Positions 1 through 8,450 of a DNA stretch of 39,054 nucleotides are shown here, one piece after another. Below the pieces are notes generated by a model. That model saw only the letters and a program-made list of their open reading frames with translations, had not been told where the DNA came from and did no database searches. The stretch comes from Erysipelotrichaceae bacterium. Lineage in GTDB: Bacteria > Bacillota_I > Bacilli_A > Erysipelotrichales > Erysipelotrichaceae. Numbering within the stretch: position 1 is the stretch's first letter; every line of letters starts with the position of its first letter. The translations under genes were made by a program, and so were the position numbers. The stretch covers positions 1 to 39,054 of the forward strand of contig CAAGJS010000183.1 of assembly GCA_900770275.1 (NCBI GenBank), given 5' to 3'.

Positions 1-2516
1 GCCGTTTCATAGGCATAATAGCCGCAGGCTTCGGTTTCCGTGTTCGGTTCGAGGTCGACGCTCTGGGTACTGCTTTCCGTTTCACTGATCAGCTCCGCCT
101 TCACCTGGCCATTCTGCGAGATGCGGCAGCGGTAGCGGATCGGTCCGTAGACCCAGCTCCATGAGAACAGGCGCTGACCATAGGCCTCGACAAGCAGGTT
201 GCCATTGTCATCGTAGAGCGATATATCCATCGTACTGTCATCGACGGCATCGCTGCCGACCATGCTGGAATCCGGGTAGGGCGTCCATTCCATCGTTACG
301 GTGCCGTCATCGTTGGCACTTGCCTGGAAGCTGTCAAGATTGTCAACTTCAGGTGCGGTTGGATCAACGAGCGTTGCATATTCGCTCTTGATCTGTCCCG
401 TCGTAATCAGAGAAGGATCCATGCCGTCGACCGGCGAAGCGTAAGGGAAGGTTCCCAGAATATGGGTAATCGTCGAGACACCGTCCGGCTGCTGCAGATC
501 GGCTGGCGTCCCGGAGGAGGTGGTACATGCGTCAAGAATCAGGGAGACAATGTGGCCGCGGGTATTGAGCTGCTGCTTGGCAGTGCTGAAGTAGGTGCTG
601 GCATCCTTGACGCCCTTTTCATAGCCGACCCAGGTACAGATTGTGTATTGCGTCGTCTGACCGACCATCCAGGTATCCTTTGCGGATCCCGTTGGAATGT
701 TGTACTGGAGACCTTCTGTTCCCCAGTCAGAGGTTCCGGTCTTGCCGAAGGTCTGATAGTCGCGGTCCAGAATCTGCAGGTAGTTGTATACGCCGCCATG
801 GATCGCTCCGTACTCCAGCTGCGCCGCCAGATAGGCGGACTGAGAGGAGAGGACCTGTTCCTTCTGGTAGACGGGTTCCACCGGCTCCGAGGTTCCGTTT
901 CGATATTCGATGCGCTTGATGGTATGGGGCTGAATGTAATTGCCGCCATTCATCAGGATGGCATGGGCAGCCGCATTTTCTACCGGTGAAACGACAAAGG
1001 TAGAGCCGCCGATCGCATAGCCGACGTCATAGGCCGAGGCATCGACCTGTGAGAAGTGGAAGCTTGCAATGTAGTCGCTGACGGTCTGCCAGCCGGCGGT
1101 ATCAATGACTTCCTGGAACGTCTGAATGGCTGGTGTATTCAGGGAGGCGGCAACCGCATAGGCCAGCGTCACCTGGCCATGGTACTGGCCGTTGGCGTTC
1201 TTGATGACGATGTTGGTGCCGCGGTAGGTGACAGGTTTATCGGTGACGACGTGACTGGTCGCCCAGCCGAGATACTCGAAGGCAAGGGCGTAGTCGAGCC
1301 ATGGCTTGACGGTGGATCCCGGCTGCTTGTACTGATCCGTTGCATGGTTCAGCAGCATCGATCCGCCGCGGCCATAGTTGCGTCCGCCAGCGATGGCGAC
1401 GATTTCACCGGTCTGGTTGTTTTCAGCGACCGCGCCGATCTCCATCAGATCGTCAGGGTACTGTACCTCTTCATAGTTGCCGGCCTGAATATCATCCATG
1501 ACCTTCTGCACGGATGTGTCGAGGCTCGTATAGATGTCCATGGCGACAGAGAGAGGATCCTGTCCGGTCAGATTCTGCGCCTCGGTGATGACGGTGTCGA
1601 TATAGGCCTGGTAAGCGTAGGAGTTTCCGGCGCCGCCGCGGGTAGAATCATTGGGATCGATGAGGGTATCTTCAACCTTGATGCTGGTGGCAAGCTTATA
1701 TTCCTTATCGGTGATATAGCCGTGGCGCTTCATCAGGGAAAGAACGGTGTTGCGCCGTGCCGTCGCATTGTCGAGGAAGTTATGCGGATCATAGGTATAG
1801 GGAGCGTTGATGACGCCGGCAAGCATCGCTGCTTCGGCAAGATTCAGCTCACCAGCCTTCTTTCCATAGTAGTATTCGGCCGCTTTTTCGATGCCGCGGA
1901 TATTGCCGGTGCCGCCGAAGTTCATCTTGTTGAGATACATTTCGAAGATGGCCTTCTTGTTGGATACTTTTTCCAGCTGGCGGGCGAGATCGATCTGCTG
2001 CACCTTGTATTCAATGGAGCGGGCAGCCGTCTGACCGGTTTCGTCGTTCTGGAAGTAAGTCAGTTTCACCAGCTGCATCGTAAAGGTGGATCCGCCGGAG
2101 AGGCCGCTGCGGCCAAGGATACGGTTGCGAACGTTATCGAGTGCCGACTTGGTGAAACGGGGAAGATCGAAGCCGTTATGTTCAAAGTAACGGCTGTCTT
2201 CAACGGCCAGAAAGGCGTCAATCAGGGATTCGCTGATCTGGTCGTAGGTGATGTTTTCGCGCAGCTGTGTGCCGACGTCTGCGACTTCATTGCCATCCTT
2301 GTCATAGATATGGGAGCTTTCGGCGGAGAAAAAATCATCGACAACAAGGGTTGGCTCATTCTGGACCATGCGGTGAAGAACAACCATGCCGACCGTTGCG
2401 ACAATCATCTCCAGGCTGACCAGGATGATCAGGATCATGGTCCATAGATTGCGCTTGTTGATGCGGCGCTTCGGTTTCTTTTTCTCGTTATGAGAAGTAT
2501 GTCTTTCTGCTGTCAT
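1..2516 (-). CDS. Class A penicillin-binding protein (PBP1a-like), 3' end outside the window
   Basis: Bifunctional murein polymerase: an N-terminal GT51 glycosyltransferase polymerises lipid II and a C-terminal transpeptidase crosslinks the chains, outside the membrane. Translating the minus strand from the ATG at 2516 gives a basic cytoplasmic tail, one membrane anchor at about residues 24-48, then the glycosyltransferase motif EDSRYFEHNGFD. The transpeptidase shows STVK near residue 400, SLN (SxN motif) about 60 residues later and KTGTSDW near 588. A C-terminal region after the transpeptidase is still open at base 1, so the protein exceeds 838 residues. Its start overlaps the recU stop by four bases (ATGA), which indicates translational coupling, as in the Bacillus recU-ponA operon. 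Family assignment is secure; the exact paralogue is not. Confidence 0.93.
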   Translation of the reverse strand, partial: MTAERHTSHNEKKKPKRRINKRNLWTMILIILVSLEMIVATVGMVVLHRMVQNEPTLVVDDFFSAESSHIYDKDGNEVADVGTQLRENITYDQISESLIDAFLAVEDSRYFEHNGFDLPRFTKSALDNVRNRILGRSGLSGGSTFTMQLVKLTYFQNDETGQTAARSIEYKVQQIDLARQLEKVSNKKAIFEMYLNKMNFGGTGNIRGIEKAAEYYYGKKAGELNLAEAAMLAGVINAPYTYDPHNFLDNATARRNTVLSLMKRHGYITDKEYKLATSIKVEDTLIDPNDSTRGGAGNSYAYQAYIDTVITEAQNLTGQDPLSVAMDIYTSLDTSVQKVMDDIQAGNYEEVQYPDDLMEIGAVAENNQTGEIVAIAGGRNYGRGGSMLLNHATDQYKQPGSTVKPWLDYALAFEYLGWATSHVVTDKPVTYRGTNIVIKNANGQYHGQVTLAYAVAASLNTPAIQTFQEVIDTAGWQTVSDYIASFHFSQVDASAYDVGYAIGGSTFVVSPVENAAAHAILMNGGNYIQPHTIKRIEYRNGTSEPVEPVYQKEQVLSSQSAYLAAQLEYGAIHGGVYNYLQILDRDYQTFGKTGTSDWGTEGLQYNIPTGSAKDTWMVGQTTQYTICTWVGYEKGVKDASTYFSTAKQQLNTRGHIVSLILDACTTSSGTPADLQQPDGVSTITHILGTFPYASPVDGMDPSLITTGQIKSEYATLVDPTAPEVDNLDSFQASANDDGTVTMEWTPYPDSSMVGSDAVDDSTMDISLYDDNGNLLVEAYGQRLFSWSWVYGPIRYRCRISQNGQVKAELISETESSTQSVDLEPNTETEACGYYAYET

Positions 2517-3112
2517 TGTTTCTCCTTGAAATACAGTTCATCGACGATCTTGAGATAGTCAACAGGGCATAGATAATTTCCGCGGATCGGGTGCCCGTTT
2601 TCCTGAAACCAGGCATAGGGGATGGAACTTCGGCCGCAGGTGCGGATATAGTCAGTCATCGTTGAGGCAACTACATAGTAGGTAATATCATACGCGATGA
2701 AGCGGACGACGACAAAGGCAATGGCGCCATGCCGGGTCACGTCATCGAGGTGGCGGATCTGGTGCGGGTGAATGGACTTGATGGGGAAGGATGTGCGTGA
2801 ACGGCATTCCTTGGCCTCAAAGTCGATGTATTTCCCTTTATAGATACCGTTGTAGTCGGTTGTGCTAGGAACCTTGAAATAGGCTTCGGTGATCTTGGCC
2901 GCGGAGCGGGCGGGGTAATCGACCTTGACGATCGTCACGGGCGTCGGCTTCTTGTAGATGATGGCCTTGTCCTGGGAAAGATACCATTCGTTGGAGCGGT
3001 TGAGATCGTGCTCCAGGACCATGCCGCGGTCAGCTGCGGAAACTTTTCCGTTTGTTTTTTCTTCCGCTGCCGTGTTCTGGCTGCGCTTGATGTGTACGGG
3101 ATAGTTGATCAT
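2513..3112 (-). CDS. recU: Holliday junction resolvase RecU
   Basis: Cuts four-way junctions during recombinational repair and chromosome segregation. The 199-residue product matches the usual length of the family. The nuclease core is clear: a KVDYPARSAA stretch, the STTDYNGIYKGKYIDFEAKE segment with the acidic and Lys residues (DFEAK) of the metal-dependent active site, and the HPHQIRHL segment. The gene is first in a two-gene unit with the class A PBP on the minus strand and overlaps it by four bases. A TATAAT hexamer lies about 20 bases upstream of the ATG on the minus strand, in the short region shared with the divergent gpsB promoter. The Shine-Dalgarno sequence is weak (AGGCAG). Confidence 0.95.
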   Translation of the reverse strand: MINYPVHIKRSQNTAAEEKTNGKVSAADRGMVLEHDLNRSNEWYLSQDKAIIYKKPTPVTIVKVDYPARSAAKITEAYFKVPSTTDYNGIYKGKYIDFEAKECRSRTSFPIKSIHPHQIRHLDDVTRHGAIAFVVVRFIAYDITYYVVASTMTDYIRTCGRSSIPYAWFQENGHPIRGNYLCPVDYLKIVDELYFKEKQ

Positions 3113-3180
3113 CTTGTTTTTCTGCCTATGGGATGATTATACAGTTTATGGCGGGAGAAGAAAAAGAGGCGGCCAACGCA

Positions 3181-3209
3181 TTGCACCGGCGGGAAATAAC
3201 TGCGATAAT
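3181..3209 (+). promoter_or_regulatory. Sigma-A-type promoter for gpsB-rnpB
   Basis: TTGCAC (3181-3186) and GATAAT (3204-3209) are separated by 17 bases. The ATG of gpsB follows 29 bases later behind a GGGAGG ribosome-binding site. No other good promoter is visible before the RNase P RNA, so this one may also feed rnpB. Confidence 0.6.
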
Positions 3210-3238
3210 AAGAAGGGCACGGGAGGCGTGCATTCGCA

Positions 3239-3583
3239 ATGGCAGGGAAAGTAAATCTGGACATTCAGACGATTCTTGATAAGGAATTTGATATTGACCT
3301 GAAGGGCTACAGCGCTTCGGAGGTCGATGCGTTTCTTGATCTTGTTATGGAAGACTATGAAACGTATCAGAATACGCTGAGTGAACTCAATGAGAAGATT
3401 GCTGAGCTGGAGCGGACAAATGCGTCGCTGCGTGCGAAACTGATCGAGGAAGAAGGTCATACCAGGGCTTTGGAGGCCAATACGCCTGCGGCAAGCGGGG
3501 CGGCAAACGTGGATATTCTGCGTCGGCTGTCGCGGCTTGAGGATCAGGTGTTCGAGGATCAGAAGAAAAAGGAAAATCAGTAA
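3239..3583 (+). CDS. gpsB: GpsB/DivIVA-domain cell division adaptor
   Basis: Small coiled-coil protein that binds negatively curved membrane near the septum and links penicillin-binding proteins to the division machinery. The 114-residue product has the DivIVA N-domain (residues 8-40: ILDKEFDIDLKGYSASEVDAFLD), a coiled coil at about 40-75 (LSELNEKIAELERTNASLRA), a variable linker and a short C-terminal helix at about 92-110. The length is typical of GpsB rather than of full DivIVA. Position supports the call: gpsB directly precedes rnpB in Bacillus, and its PBP partner is encoded divergently next door. Its stop codon TAA (3581-3583) abuts, and by one base overlaps, the first helix of the RNase P RNA. 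Confidence 0.93.
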   Translation: MAGKVNLDIQTILDKEFDIDLKGYSASEVDAFLDLVMEDYETYQNTLSELNEKIAELERTNASLRAKLIEEEGHTRALEANTPAASGAANVDILRRLSRLEDQVFEDQKKKENQ

Positions 3584-3935
3584 CACTCGGGCAGCCGCTG
3601 GTCTGATGAGGATCAGAGGAAAGTCCATGCTCGCACCGTCTGTGATGGCGGTAGTGTTTGTGCAGGTCCAATCAATAAGGCCTGGCAGTTCTTCGGAACT
3701 GACGGCAGGCGGACACCTAAAAGGGAAACCTCATGGTCGATGCCTCGAACGTGTCACAGTGACGTAGTCCTTCTGGAAACAGAGGGAGTGGAACGCGATA
3801 AACCCCGCAAGCGAGAAATCCAAATTTGGTAGGAGAATTCCGGGATGCGAAACGAAGCGGACCGGAGGGGCTGAAAGGCTCAGATAAATGGCTGCCACCG
3901 GGCGACCGGGACAGAACATGGCTTACAGAGTGTGA
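3582..3935 (+). ncRNA. rnpB: RNase P RNA
   Basis: Catalytic RNA that removes 5' leaders from tRNA precursors. Recognised by the conserved core: GAGGAAAGTCCATGCTCGCA near 3613, GTAGTGTTTGTGC, CTGACGGCAGG, CCACAGTGACG-like (3750s), AGTGGAACGCGATAAACCCC and, at the 3' end, GACAGAACATGGCTTACAG. Helix P1 is formed by ACACTC (3583-3588) pairing with GAGTGT (3928-3933), which fixes the ends to within a few bases. At about 350 nt it is somewhat shorter than the Bacillus RNA. The position directly after gpsB matches Bacillus. Short open frames across this stretch on both strands are not genes. Confidence 0.97.
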
Positions 3936-3940
3936 TGGTT

Positions 3941-3972
3941 CCGGGAGGGTGCAAGTGCATCCTCTCTTTTTC
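3941..3972 (+). terminator. Terminator of rnpB
   Basis: GAGGGTGCA (3945-3953) pairs with TGCATCCTC (3956-3964) around a tight turn and is followed by CTTTTT. It lies directly after the RNase P RNA. Confidence 0.75.
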
Positions 3973-4056
3973 GATGGTTTGCCGGGAATGTGCACAGGCA
4001 GAGAGCAGAAGTACGTTGTGATATACTGAGAAGGATATTTTTAAGGAGAGAATGGG

Positions 4057-4650
4057 ATGAATCTTCCAAATCGTTTGACAATATTCCGGATTATTCTGGT
4101 GCCGGTTGTGGTGCTTGTTTATCTGTTTCCGTATGCGCAGTTTGGCATTGAGCCGGTAACGTATTATGTCGGTGCGGTTCCGCTGTCGATTGTAAACATC
4201 ATCAGCCTGGTTATTTATGTGGTGGCGGCGGTGACGGATGCGCTGGATGGCCATATTGCCCGCAGCCGGAACATGATTACGACCTTCGGCAAGTTTGCGG
4301 ATCCGATCGCTGACAAGATGTTGACGACGACGATGTTTCTGCTGTTTGTGAGCCGGGGCATCATTTCCCCGGTTCCGGTGATCATCATGATCTGCCGTGA
4401 CATTGTTGTGGATGGCTGCCGGATGCTGGCGGCGACCAATGGCAAGGTTGTGGCTGCTCAGATGCTTGGCAAGGTGAAGACGGTTCTGCAGATGGTTACG
4501 ATTGCGCTGATTCTTCTGAACAATCTGCCGTTTGAGCTGTGGGGTCTTCCGGTGAGCGATGTGCTGCTGTGGATGTCGGCGTTTGTTTCTTTGGCTTCGG
4601 GCATCAGCTATATGAATCAGCTCAAGGGCGACATCATGGAGTCGAAATAA
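4057..4650 (+). CDS. pgsA: CDP-diacylglycerol--glycerol-3-phosphate 3-phosphatidyltransferase
   Basis: Committed step of phosphatidylglycerol synthesis: it condenses CDP-diacylglycerol with glycerol-3-phosphate at the inner face of the membrane. The 197-residue product is mostly hydrophobic, with about five to six membrane segments. It contains the complete CDP-alcohol phosphotransferase signature DGx2ARx8Gx3Dx3D at D64-G65, A68-R69, G78, D82 and D86. The start has a strong ribosome-binding site, AAGGAGAG. In Bacillus pgsA is followed by cinA and recA; here recA follows directly. Paralogues of this superfamily make other lipids, but the recA linkage and length favour pgsA. Confidence 0.92.
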   Translation: MNLPNRLTIFRIILVPVVVLVYLFPYAQFGIEPVTYYVGAVPLSIVNIISLVIYVVAAVTDALDGHIARSRNMITTFGKFADPIADKMLTTTMFLLFVSRGIISPVPVIIMICRDIVVDGCRMLAATNGKVVAAQMLGKVKTVLQMVTIALILLNNLPFELWGLPVSDVLLWMSAFVSLASGISYMNQLKGDIMESK

Positions 4651-4725
4651 TCAAATATTTTTTCAACTTTGATTTGGGAAGACGGCATCGTTTGACTATG
4701 AAAACGGTGTAAGGAGAAAACTGAT

Positions 4726-5802
4726 ATGGCAAAAGAGAAAACGGACACATCGGTTCGCAGCAGTGACGACAAGAAGGATCAGCTTTTGGCTGAGGCCCTG
4801 AAGACAATTGAAAAAGAGTACGGCAAGGGCGCAATCATGCGTCTGGGTGACCGGGCGGATGTCGCTGTCGATGCGATTCCGACGGGTTCATTGGCACTGG
4901 ATGCGGCACTTGGCATCGGCGGATATCCGAAGGGAAGAATCATTGAGATCTATGGCCCGGAATCTTCGGGCAAGACGACGCTGGCTCTGCATGCGATTGC
5001 GGAGTGTCAGAAGGGCGGCGGCCGCTGTGCCTTCATTGATGCGGAAAATGCGATTGATCCGGTCTATGCGAAACATCTTGGAGTCAATATTGATGAGCTG
5101 ATTCTTTCGCAGCCGGATTCCGGAGAGCAGGCACTGGATATCTGCGAAGTTCTGGTCAAGAGCGGTGCCATTGATCTGGTGGTGGTTGACTCGGTTGCGG
5201 CCCTGGTTCCGCAGGCCGAACTGGATGGCGAGATGGGTGACAGCTCGGTTGGTCTGCAGGCACGTCTGATGTCGAAGGCGATGCGCAAGCTGGCCGGTGT
5301 GATGAACCATTCGCAGACGACGGCGATCTTCATCAACCAGCTGCGTGAAAAGGTTGGTGTTATGTTTGGAAATCCGGAGACGACGCCGGGTGGACGGGCG
5401 CTGAAGTTCTATGCTTCGGTGCGTCTGGATGTGAGACGTTCGGAGACGCTGAAGGATGGGCAGGATGCCTATGGCAACGTTGTGAAGATCAAAGTTGTTA
5501 AGAATAAGGTAGCTCCTCCGTTCCGTACGGCGGTCGTGAACATGATCTATGGCGAAGGCATTTCGCACGTGGATGAGGTGATTACACTGGCAGTGGAACA
5601 TGAGCTGCTGGATAAGGCGGGCGCGTGGTTCTCCTACAAGGGAGAGAAGGTTGGCCAGGGGCTGGCGGCGACGCGGGCATGGCTGCGTTCGCATCCGGAG
5701 ATTGATGCCGAGCTGACAGCGCAGCTGCGTGAGATTCTCTTCAAGAGAGATAACGAGGCACCTGCGGATGATGCGGCAGCGGGTGCAGCAGTCAAAGAAT
5801 AA
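4726..5802 (+). CDS. recA: Recombinase RecA
   Basis: ATP-dependent strand-exchange protein and coprotease of the SOS response. The 358-residue product has the P-loop GPESSGKT at residues 77-84, the VVVDSVAALVP Walker B segment, the L2 region FINQLREKVGVMFGNPETTPGGRALKFY and a short acidic, alanine-rich C-terminal tail. An AAGGAG site precedes the ATG. No convincing Bacillus-type SOS box (CGAAC-N4-GTTYG) was seen in the 75 bases upstream, so SOS control could not be shown. A hairpin terminator follows. Confidence 0.98.
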   Translation: MAKEKTDTSVRSSDDKKDQLLAEALKTIEKEYGKGAIMRLGDRADVAVDAIPTGSLALDAALGIGGYPKGRIIEIYGPESSGKTTLALHAIAECQKGGGRCAFIDAENAIDPVYAKHLGVNIDELILSQPDSGEQALDICEVLVKSGAIDLVVVDSVAALVPQAELDGEMGDSSVGLQARLMSKAMRKLAGVMNHSQTTAIFINQLREKVGVMFGNPETTPGGRALKFYASVRLDVRRSETLKDGQDAYGNVVKIKVVKNKVAPPFRTAVVNMIYGEGISHVDEVITLAVEHELLDKAGAWFSYKGEKVGQGLAATRAWLRSHPEIDAELTAQLREILFKRDNEAPADDAAAGAAVKE

Positions 5803-5817
5803 GACAATGAAACAAAG

Positions 5818-5855
5818 GGGAGGATTCTGTATTGCAGTATCCTCCTTCCTTTTGA
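5818..5855 (+). terminator. Terminator of recA
   Basis: GGAGGAT (5819-5825) pairs with ATCCTCC (5839-5845), followed by TTCCTTTT. Confidence 0.7.
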
Positions 5856-5879
5856 TTCCTGTTATTGACTGTTTATAAT
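5852..5879 (+). promoter_or_regulatory. Promoter of the degV-like gene
   Basis: TTGATT (5852-5857) and TATAAT (5874-5879) are separated by 16 bases, just after the recA terminator and 27 bases before the chosen ATG. Confidence 0.55.
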
Positions 5880-5906
5880 AATCTGACAGGTGAAGGAACT
5901 AGATTG

Positions 5907-6791
5907 ATGAGTGATTATTTGATTGCGACGGCTTCCACTTGTGATATTGATGCGTCGTGGCTGGAAAGCCATGGGGTTCCGTTTGTGCCCTATTCGTTTT
6001 CGATCGATGGGCAGGAATACCAGGATGACTGTACAAGTGCGACACGGAACTTTGTATATAAAGAGATGCGGGCGGGGAAGATGGTTCATACGTCGGCGAT
6101 CTCTGTTTTCGGTTATTACAACTTTTTCTCGAAGCTGCTGATGCGGGGGAAGGACATTATCTATGTGGATATGTCGCGGGCAATTTCTTCCTCTGTTTCA
6201 AACTGCGAAAAGGCTTTGGAACAGATCCGTTCGGAATATCCGGAGCGGAAGATCTACTTTCTGGACAGCTACTGCATTACGGCGGGGCTGAATCTGTTTG
6301 TGAGGGAGCTGGTGCGCCGTCACGAGGCCGGAACTTCGTTTGGGGATCTGATTGCCTGGGGCGAGGCGCATAAGCTGGAATATATTCATCGCTTCATGGT
6401 TGAGGATCTGACGTGGCTGCGCAAGGGCGGGCGGCTGTCGAACGCTTCGGCGCTGCTGGGAACGATTCTTGCGATCAAGCCGGAGCTGTATGTGGACTGT
6501 GAGGGGAAACTGATTGCCTTTGAGCAGGCCCACGGCAGAAAGCGGGCGATCAAGCGGATGCTGGAAGAAGCCTCGAAGGATCTGGCTCCCTATACGGCCC
6601 AGGAACCGGTCATTATTGAAACTGCAGATGATCCGGAAGATGGTGAAAAACTGATTCCAATGGTAAAGGCAATGTATCCGCAGCTGGAAAATGCGAAGTT
6701 TGAAATTCTGGCTGTTGGTCCGACAATCTGTGCCCATGTGGGACCGGATTTTCTGGCCTTTGCATATCATGGTACGAAGCGCATTCTGTGA
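5907..6791 (+). CDS. DegV family fatty-acid-binding protein
   Basis: DegV proteins bind a long-chain fatty acid; several act as FakB subunits that present it to the kinase FakA for phospholipid synthesis. The N-terminus carries the DegV beta-strand and phosphate-loop motif (ATASTCDID, usually TDSTxDL). Further on come HTSAISVFGYYNFF, ISSSVSNCEKALEQI and the conserved GGRLS segment (WLRKGGRLSNASALLG) before KPEL. The ATG at 5907 gives 294 residues and has a GGTGAAGG site. An upstream in-frame TTG at 5865 would put the start inside the promoter and was rejected. No FakA gene is present in the window, so the partner is unknown. Confidence 0.88.
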   Translation: MSDYLIATASTCDIDASWLESHGVPFVPYSFSIDGQEYQDDCTSATRNFVYKEMRAGKMVHTSAISVFGYYNFFSKLLMRGKDIIYVDMSRAISSSVSNCEKALEQIRSEYPERKIYFLDSYCITAGLNLFVRELVRRHEAGTSFGDLIAWGEAHKLEYIHRFMVEDLTWLRKGGRLSNASALLGTILAIKPELYVDCEGKLIAFEQAHGRKRAIKRMLEEASKDLAPYTAQEPVIIETADDPEDGEKLIPMVKAMYPQLENAKFEILAVGPTICAHVGPDFLAFAYHGTKRIL

Positions 6792-6812
6792 TGGGGATGC
6801 GCTTTTCCTTTC

Positions 6813-6840
6813 TTGAGAACGATGGTGTCTGCGGTATAAT
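6813..6840 (+). promoter_or_regulatory. Promoter of rny-ymdB
   Basis: TTGAGA (6813-6818) and TATAAT (6835-6840) with a 16-base spacer, about 58 bases before the rny start codon. Confidence 0.65.
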
Positions 6841-6897
6841 AATTGTCGAGAGTAATCTCAGGTAAGTTACGATATCAGAAAAAATGGAGGAGAATCT

Positions 6898-8448
6898 ATG
6901 AATTACGGATTTCTCATTTTAGCTGGTATTGTCGGAATTGTAATTGGGGTTCTCATTATGAGAATCTCGAGCAAGGCAGGATTGGATAAAGCGAAGATTG
7001 AGGCGGATTCCATCCTGGAGGAAAGCAAGTCCAAGGCGGACACCATTGTCAAGCAGGCTCAGATCGACGGGCAGAAGGCTGCATTTGATCTGCGCCAGCA
7101 GGCGGACAAAGAGATCAAGGATCGGGAAAACAAGATTCAGCAGATGGAAAATCGGCTGAACCGTGACCAGGATCGTCTTTCGGTTCGTGAAGAGAATCTG
7201 ACCGCTAAGGAAAAGAAGCTTGACGAAAAGGGTAAGCTTGCGGACGCAAAACTGGCAAATATCAGCAAAATGGAAGAAGATCTTCAGCAGAAGATCGACA
7301 GTCAGATTGAAGTTCTGGAAAGAACCGCCGGCCTTTCGCAGGAAGATGCGAAGAAGGAACTGATGGAGGCGGTTGAAAAGAAGAGTGAGAAGGAAATCTC
7401 CGCTTATCTTCATGAGCAGGATGAAATTGCGCAGAGCCGCGCTGCGGATCAGGCGCGCAATATCATTGCAACAGCCATTCAGCGCTACAGTCAGGAAGAG
7501 ACCATTGACCGGACGGTTTCGGTTGTGACACTTCCGAATGAAGACATGAAGGGCCGCATCATCGGCCGTGAGGGCCGCAATATCAAGGCCATCGAGCAGG
7601 CAACAGGCGTTGATCTGATCATTGATGATACGCCGGATGCGATTACGATTTCCTGCTTCAACCCGGTGCGCCGTGAGATTGCGCGGCAGTCGCTGGAAAT
7701 TCTGATGAAGGATGGCCGCATTCAGCCGGGCCGTATTGAAGAAGTTGTAAACAAGGTTACCAAGGAACTGGATGAGTCCATTATGAAGATCGGCGATGAG
7801 GCGATCTTCCAGCTGGGCATCAACCGGATGAACAGGGAGCTGACGCGTCTTGTCGGTACGTTGCGCTATCGGTACAGCTATGGTCAGAATGTTCTTCAGC
7901 ATTCGATGGAAGTTGCGACATTTGCCGGCATTATGGCGGCAGAGCTTGGTCTGAATCAGCAGCTTGCGAAGCGTGCAGGTCTTCTGCATGATATTGGCAA
8001 GGCAGTTGACTTTGAGCAGGAAGGCAGCCACGTTGAGCTTGGCGCAAAGGTCGCCAAGAAGTACGGCGAGAATGCGATCGTTATCAACGCAATCGAGTCG
8101 CACCATGGTGACAAGGAACCGGAAGACATTATTGCGGTTCTGGTTGCTGCGGCTGATACGCTGAGTGCTGCGCGTCCGGGTGCGCGCTTTGAATCAATGG
8201 AGAACTACATTGAGCGTCTTGAGAAGCTGGAGGAGATTGCCAAGAGCTTCGATGGCGTTGAAAAGGCGTTTGCGATCCAGGCGGGCCGTGAAGTACGCAT
8301 CATGGTTCAGCCGGAAAAGGTCAACGATGAACGTATGACCAAGATCGCACATGACATCAAGGACCGTGTTGAGAATGAGATGACCTATCCGGGCCAGATC
8401 AAGATTACGCTGATCCGTGAGGTACGTGTGCAGGAAGTAGCTCAGTAG
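6898..8448 (+). CDS. rny: Ribonuclease Y
   Basis: Membrane-anchored endoribonuclease that starts mRNA decay. The 516-residue product is of family length. It has one N-terminal membrane segment (residues 4-22), a long charged coiled coil (about 28-190), a KH RNA-binding domain with GRIIGREGRNIKAIEQ near residues 221-236 and an HD domain with QHSMEVATFAG and LLHDIGKAVD (catalytic His-Asp) near 335-370. A GGAGGAG ribosome-binding site sits before the ATG. It is followed two bases later by ymdB, as in Bacillus, and is likely co-transcribed with it. Confidence 0.97.
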   Translation: MNYGFLILAGIVGIVIGVLIMRISSKAGLDKAKIEADSILEESKSKADTIVKQAQIDGQKAAFDLRQQADKEIKDRENKIQQMENRLNRDQDRLSVREENLTAKEKKLDEKGKLADAKLANISKMEEDLQQKIDSQIEVLERTAGLSQEDAKKELMEAVEKKSEKEISAYLHEQDEIAQSRAADQARNIIATAIQRYSQEETIDRTVSVVTLPNEDMKGRIIGREGRNIKAIEQATGVDLIIDDTPDAITISCFNPVRREIARQSLEILMKDGRIQPGRIEEVVNKVTKELDESIMKIGDEAIFQLGINRMNRELTRLVGTLRYRYSYGQNVLQHSMEVATFAGIMAAELGLNQQLAKRAGLLHDIGKAVDFEQEGSHVELGAKVAKKYGENAIVINAIESHHGDKEPEDIIAVLVAAADTLSAARPGARFESMENYIERLEKLEEIAKSFDGVEKAFAIQAGREVRIMVQPEKVNDERMTKIAHDIKDRVENEMTYPGQIKITLIREVRVQEVAQ

Positions 8449-8450
8449 TA

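Noticed and set aside
1056..2447. Long plus-strand open frame (463 codons) opposite the penicillin-binding protein
   Set aside because: It mirrors the codon bias of the real minus-strand gene, has no ribosome-binding site and resembles no family.
3537..4254. Several short open frames on both strands around 3.5-4.2 kb
   Set aside because: They lie across the RNase P RNA, its terminator and the start of pgsA; the RNA core motifs explain the sequence.
6919..8106. 395-codon minus-strand open frame opposite rny, and similar ones opposite recA, rnjB, ftsK, ffh and the DUF349 gene
   Set aside because: Each is antisense to a clearly recognised gene with conserved motifs and has no start signals.
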